Shown piece after piece: positions 62,279 through 64,000 of a DNA stretch of 64,000 nucleotides. Under the pieces are notes generated by a model. The model was not told the origin of the DNA, searched no databases, and was given only the letters and a program-made list of their open reading frames with translations. Made by a program: the position numbers and the translations under genes. Location: positions 26,450 through 90,449 of the forward strand of contig CACBLI010000007.1 in the NCBI GenBank assembly GCA_902540235.1, given 5' to 3'. How positions within the stretch are numbered: position 1 is the first letter of the stretch; each line of letters begins with the position of its first letter. The DNA comes from an uncultured Pelagibacteraceae bacterium (lineage in GTDB: Bacteria > Pseudomonadota > Alphaproteobacteria > Pelagibacterales > Pelagibacteraceae).

Positions 62279-63386
62279 TCCAGCCACCACCTAAAACTTT
62301 ATATCCAAAGCTATCTTTTTTATAAAAAACACAAGCTTGACCAGGAGAAATTCCATCTTCAGAAATTTTAAGATTTACTTCCGCTTTTTCTAAATCTTTA
62401 AACGAAATTTTTGCATTAAGAAGCTTTCCAGTTGATCTTACTTTTACTAAAATTTCATCTTTAAATTCATTTTTGTTAGCTAATAAATTTAAATTATTTA
62501 AGTGAATTGTTTTCTTTCCTAATTTGTCTTTAGGTCCAACTATAATTTCATTTTTATCTGCATTAATTTTAAGAACGTATAAAGGGTCTTTATCAGAGAC
62601 CTTTATTCCTTTTCTTTGCCCAATAGTAAAATTAACTATACCATCATGCACACCGATCACTTTTCCATTCAGATCCTTAATATTTCCTTTTTTATAAGCC
62701 TCTGGCTTAAATTTTTGGATAACTGATGCATAATCTCCGTTAGGTACAAAGCAGATATCTTGACTGTCAGGTTTATCCGAAACGTTTAAATCTAATTGCT
62801 TCGCTATCTTCCTAGTTTCATCTTTTAGCATGCCACCAAGTGGAAATCTAAGATAGTTTAACTGATCTTTAGTAGTATTGAATAAAAAATAGCTTTGATC
62901 TCTATTCTCATCTACAGCTCTATACATATTTGTTTCATTTCCTGATGTAATACTTTTAACATAATGACCTGTGATCATTGCATCGGCTTTTAAATCCTTG
63001 GATACTTCAAATAAATCTTTAAATTTTACTGTTTGATTGCATTGAACGCATGGAATAGGTGTTTCACCTTTTAAATAACTATCAACAAAATTATCTATAA
63101 CTCCTTGTTTAAACTTATTTTGATAATAAAGAATTTTATGTTCGATTCCTAATTTATTAGCAACTCTTTTTGCATCCATGATATCTTGACCTGAACAACA
63201 TTGCTTTGAGGACGCAACGTCTTTTCCATCGTCATAAAGTTTTAAAGTAATTCCAATTACTTTATATCCTTCATTTTTCATCATACCTGCGACTGTAGAT
63301 GAATCTACTCCACCCGACATAGCGACAACCACAGTTGTATCTGAAGGTTTTTTATCTAATCCTATAGAATTTAATTCATTATACAT
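62268..63386 (-). CDS. mnmA: tRNA-specific 2-thiouridylase
   Basis: 372 residues. PP-loop [17 protein letters not shown] at 21-37; catalytic Cys in [11 protein letters not shown] near 112 and the second Cys in [14 protein letters not shown] near 207; GQRKGI near 265. It makes the 2-thio group of U34 in tRNA Lys, Glu and Gln. Length and motifs are standard. Confidence 0.95.
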   Translation of the reverse strand: MYNELNSIGLDKKPSDTTVVVAMSGGVDSSTVAGMMKNEGYKVIGITLKLYDDGKDVASSKQCCSGQDIMDAKRVANKLGIEHKILYYQNKFKQGVIDNFVDSYLKGETPIPCVQCNQTVKFKDLFEVSKDLKADAMITGHYVKSITSGNETNMYRAVDENRDQSYFLFNTTKDQLNYLRFPLGGMLKDETRKIAKQLDLNVSDKPDSQDICFVPNGDYASVIQKFKPEAYKKGNIKDLNGKVIGVHDGIVNFTIGQRKGIKVSDKDPLYVLKINADKNEIIVGPKDKLGKKTIHLNNLNLLANKNEFKDEILVKVRSTGKLLNAKISFKDLEKAEVNLKISEDGISPGQACVFYKKDSFGYKVLGGGWITN

Positions 63387-63427
63387 TTGGTGGTATTTAT
63401 ACTCATTTCTAATATAAATTAAATTAA

Positions 63428-63604
63428 ATGATTTATGATTTTGAACCAGGTGACAAAGTTTTCAATCCACACAATAAAGACTGGGGTATCGGTCAGGTCC
63501 AGTCAATTATTAAAGATAAAATAACAGTTAATTTTGAGAATGTTGGAAAAAAAGTTATTAATGCTGAAAATATAGAATTAAAAAAAATAAATGACAAAAA
63601 TTGA
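63428..63604 (+). CDS. DUF3553 protein
   Basis: 58 residues starting [20 protein letters not shown]. The GDxVxxPxxxxWGxGxVxS pattern followed by [13 protein letters not shown] is that of DUF3553, a small SH3-like barrel also found fused to UvrD-type helicases. Function unknown. It overlaps the following phosphatase gene by 14 bases. Confidence 0.8.
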   Translation: MIYDFEPGDKVFNPHNKDWGIGQVQSIIKDKITVNFENVGKKVINAENIELKKINDKN

Positions 63605-64000
63605 TATCAAAGTTGTTGTGGAAAATTTGGTTGATACATTCTTGAACGCAGGAAAGATCTCCTTAGATCTAAGGAATAAGGGATTAACCAAAGAAACAAA
63701 ATCAGATAATACCCCTGTTAGCAATGGTGACTTAGAAGTAAATAAAATTATATCTCAAAAGATATCAAAACTTACTCCAGATATTCCTATAATTTCTGAA
63801 GAAACATCAGATAATAAATCAATAAAAAACCTTAAAAATTTTTGGTTAATAGATCCAATAGATGGAACTTATGATTATATAAATAATAAAGATGAATTTA
63901 CTATTAACGCTGGTTTAATAATTGATAAAAGGCCAGTAGCTGGATTAATTTATGCGCCTGCAAAAAATAGAATGTTTTACTCTTATGGGATGAATTATGC
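63591..64000 (+). CDS. cysQ: Inositol monophosphatase-family phosphatase (CysQ-like), 5' part only
   Basis: 136 codons before the window ends. SDNTPVSNGDLEVNKII near 38-54, ISEETSD near 65, and the metal-binding WLIDPIDGTYDYINNKDEFT near 84-103 define the family. The spacing DPIDGT followed by an aromatic residue and EFT...AGLI is closest to CysQ (3'(2'),5'-bisphosphate nucleotidase), which recycles PAP in sulfate assimilation. Without the C-terminus, inositol monophosphatase is possible. Confidence 0.7.
   Translation, partial: MTKIDIKVVVENLVDTFLNAGKISLDLRNKGLTKETKSDNTPVSNGDLEVNKIISQKISKLTPDIPIISEETSDNKSIKNLKNFWLIDPIDGTYDYINNKDEFTINAGLIIDKRPVAGLIYAPAKNRMFYSYGMNY

Overview
The window joins two different kinds of DNA. 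Bases 1 to about 31,218 are most of an integrated T7-like podophage (pelagiphage type), with every gene on the minus strand. Bases from about 31,219 to 64,000 are an AT-rich, tightly packed chromosome of a SAR11 (Pelagibacterales) alphaproteobacterium. The host call rests on very short spacers, lysine/asparagine-rich proteins, and a typical SAR11 gene set: DUF1289, DUF3047, TRAP transporters, aprM-aprB-aprA, xsc, and a compact pab operon. No database search was possible, so family names come from motifs and gene order.

Prophage, read right to left in its direction of transcription: T7-type RNA polymerase (split into two reading frames), single-stranded DNA-binding protein, endonuclease I, amidase/lysozyme, primase-helicase, a small unknown, family A DNA polymerase, a probable PD-(D/E)XK nuclease, a small unknown, 5'-3' exonuclease, a DUF6378-like protein, a 59-residue protein, a gp7.3-like protein, portal, scaffold, an HNH-like small protein, a membrane protein, a run of tiny basic genes, major capsid protein, a 25-residue gene, tail tubes A and B, gp13/gp14/gp15/gp16-like internal virion proteins, three tail-fibre or adhesin genes, a probable lysis cassette, and terminase small and large subunits. 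The large terminase runs off the left edge. No integrase or repressor gene is visible. If present, they lie beyond the left edge.

The right prophage end lies inside a tRNA-Leu(UAG) gene. The host promoter and 5' half (through the anticodon loop) are intact, then the sequence changes to phage DNA and no T-arm follows. The tRNA promoter therefore points straight at the phage RNA polymerase gene. Between them lie three copies of a palindromic 14-mer and a perfect tandem 10-mer, which are good candidates for operator or integrase arm sites.

Host region: 31.3-35.8 kb holds small and housekeeping genes (uracil-DNA glycosylase, YbgC thioesterase, SDR). From 35.8 to 42.1 kb there is an NCS1 permease, a complete TRAP transporter and a GMC flavoprotein dehydrogenase. 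From 42.1 to 46.7 kb come TerC, SDR, M23 peptidase, FAH-fold hydratase and glycosyltransferase genes. From 46.8 to 56.1 kb is a sulfonate-to-sulfate block: Xsc and SuyAB release sulfite from C2/C3 sulfonates, AprMBA oxidises sulfite to APS, and YeiH- and TauE-type exporters could remove sulfite or sulfate. The nearby TRAP transporter plus GMC dehydrogenase could supply Xsc from isethionate. From 56.1 to 64 kb are HIT, pabC-pabA-pabB, an MFS carrier, metC, two small or unknown genes, mnmA, DUF3553 and a partial cysQ-like gene.
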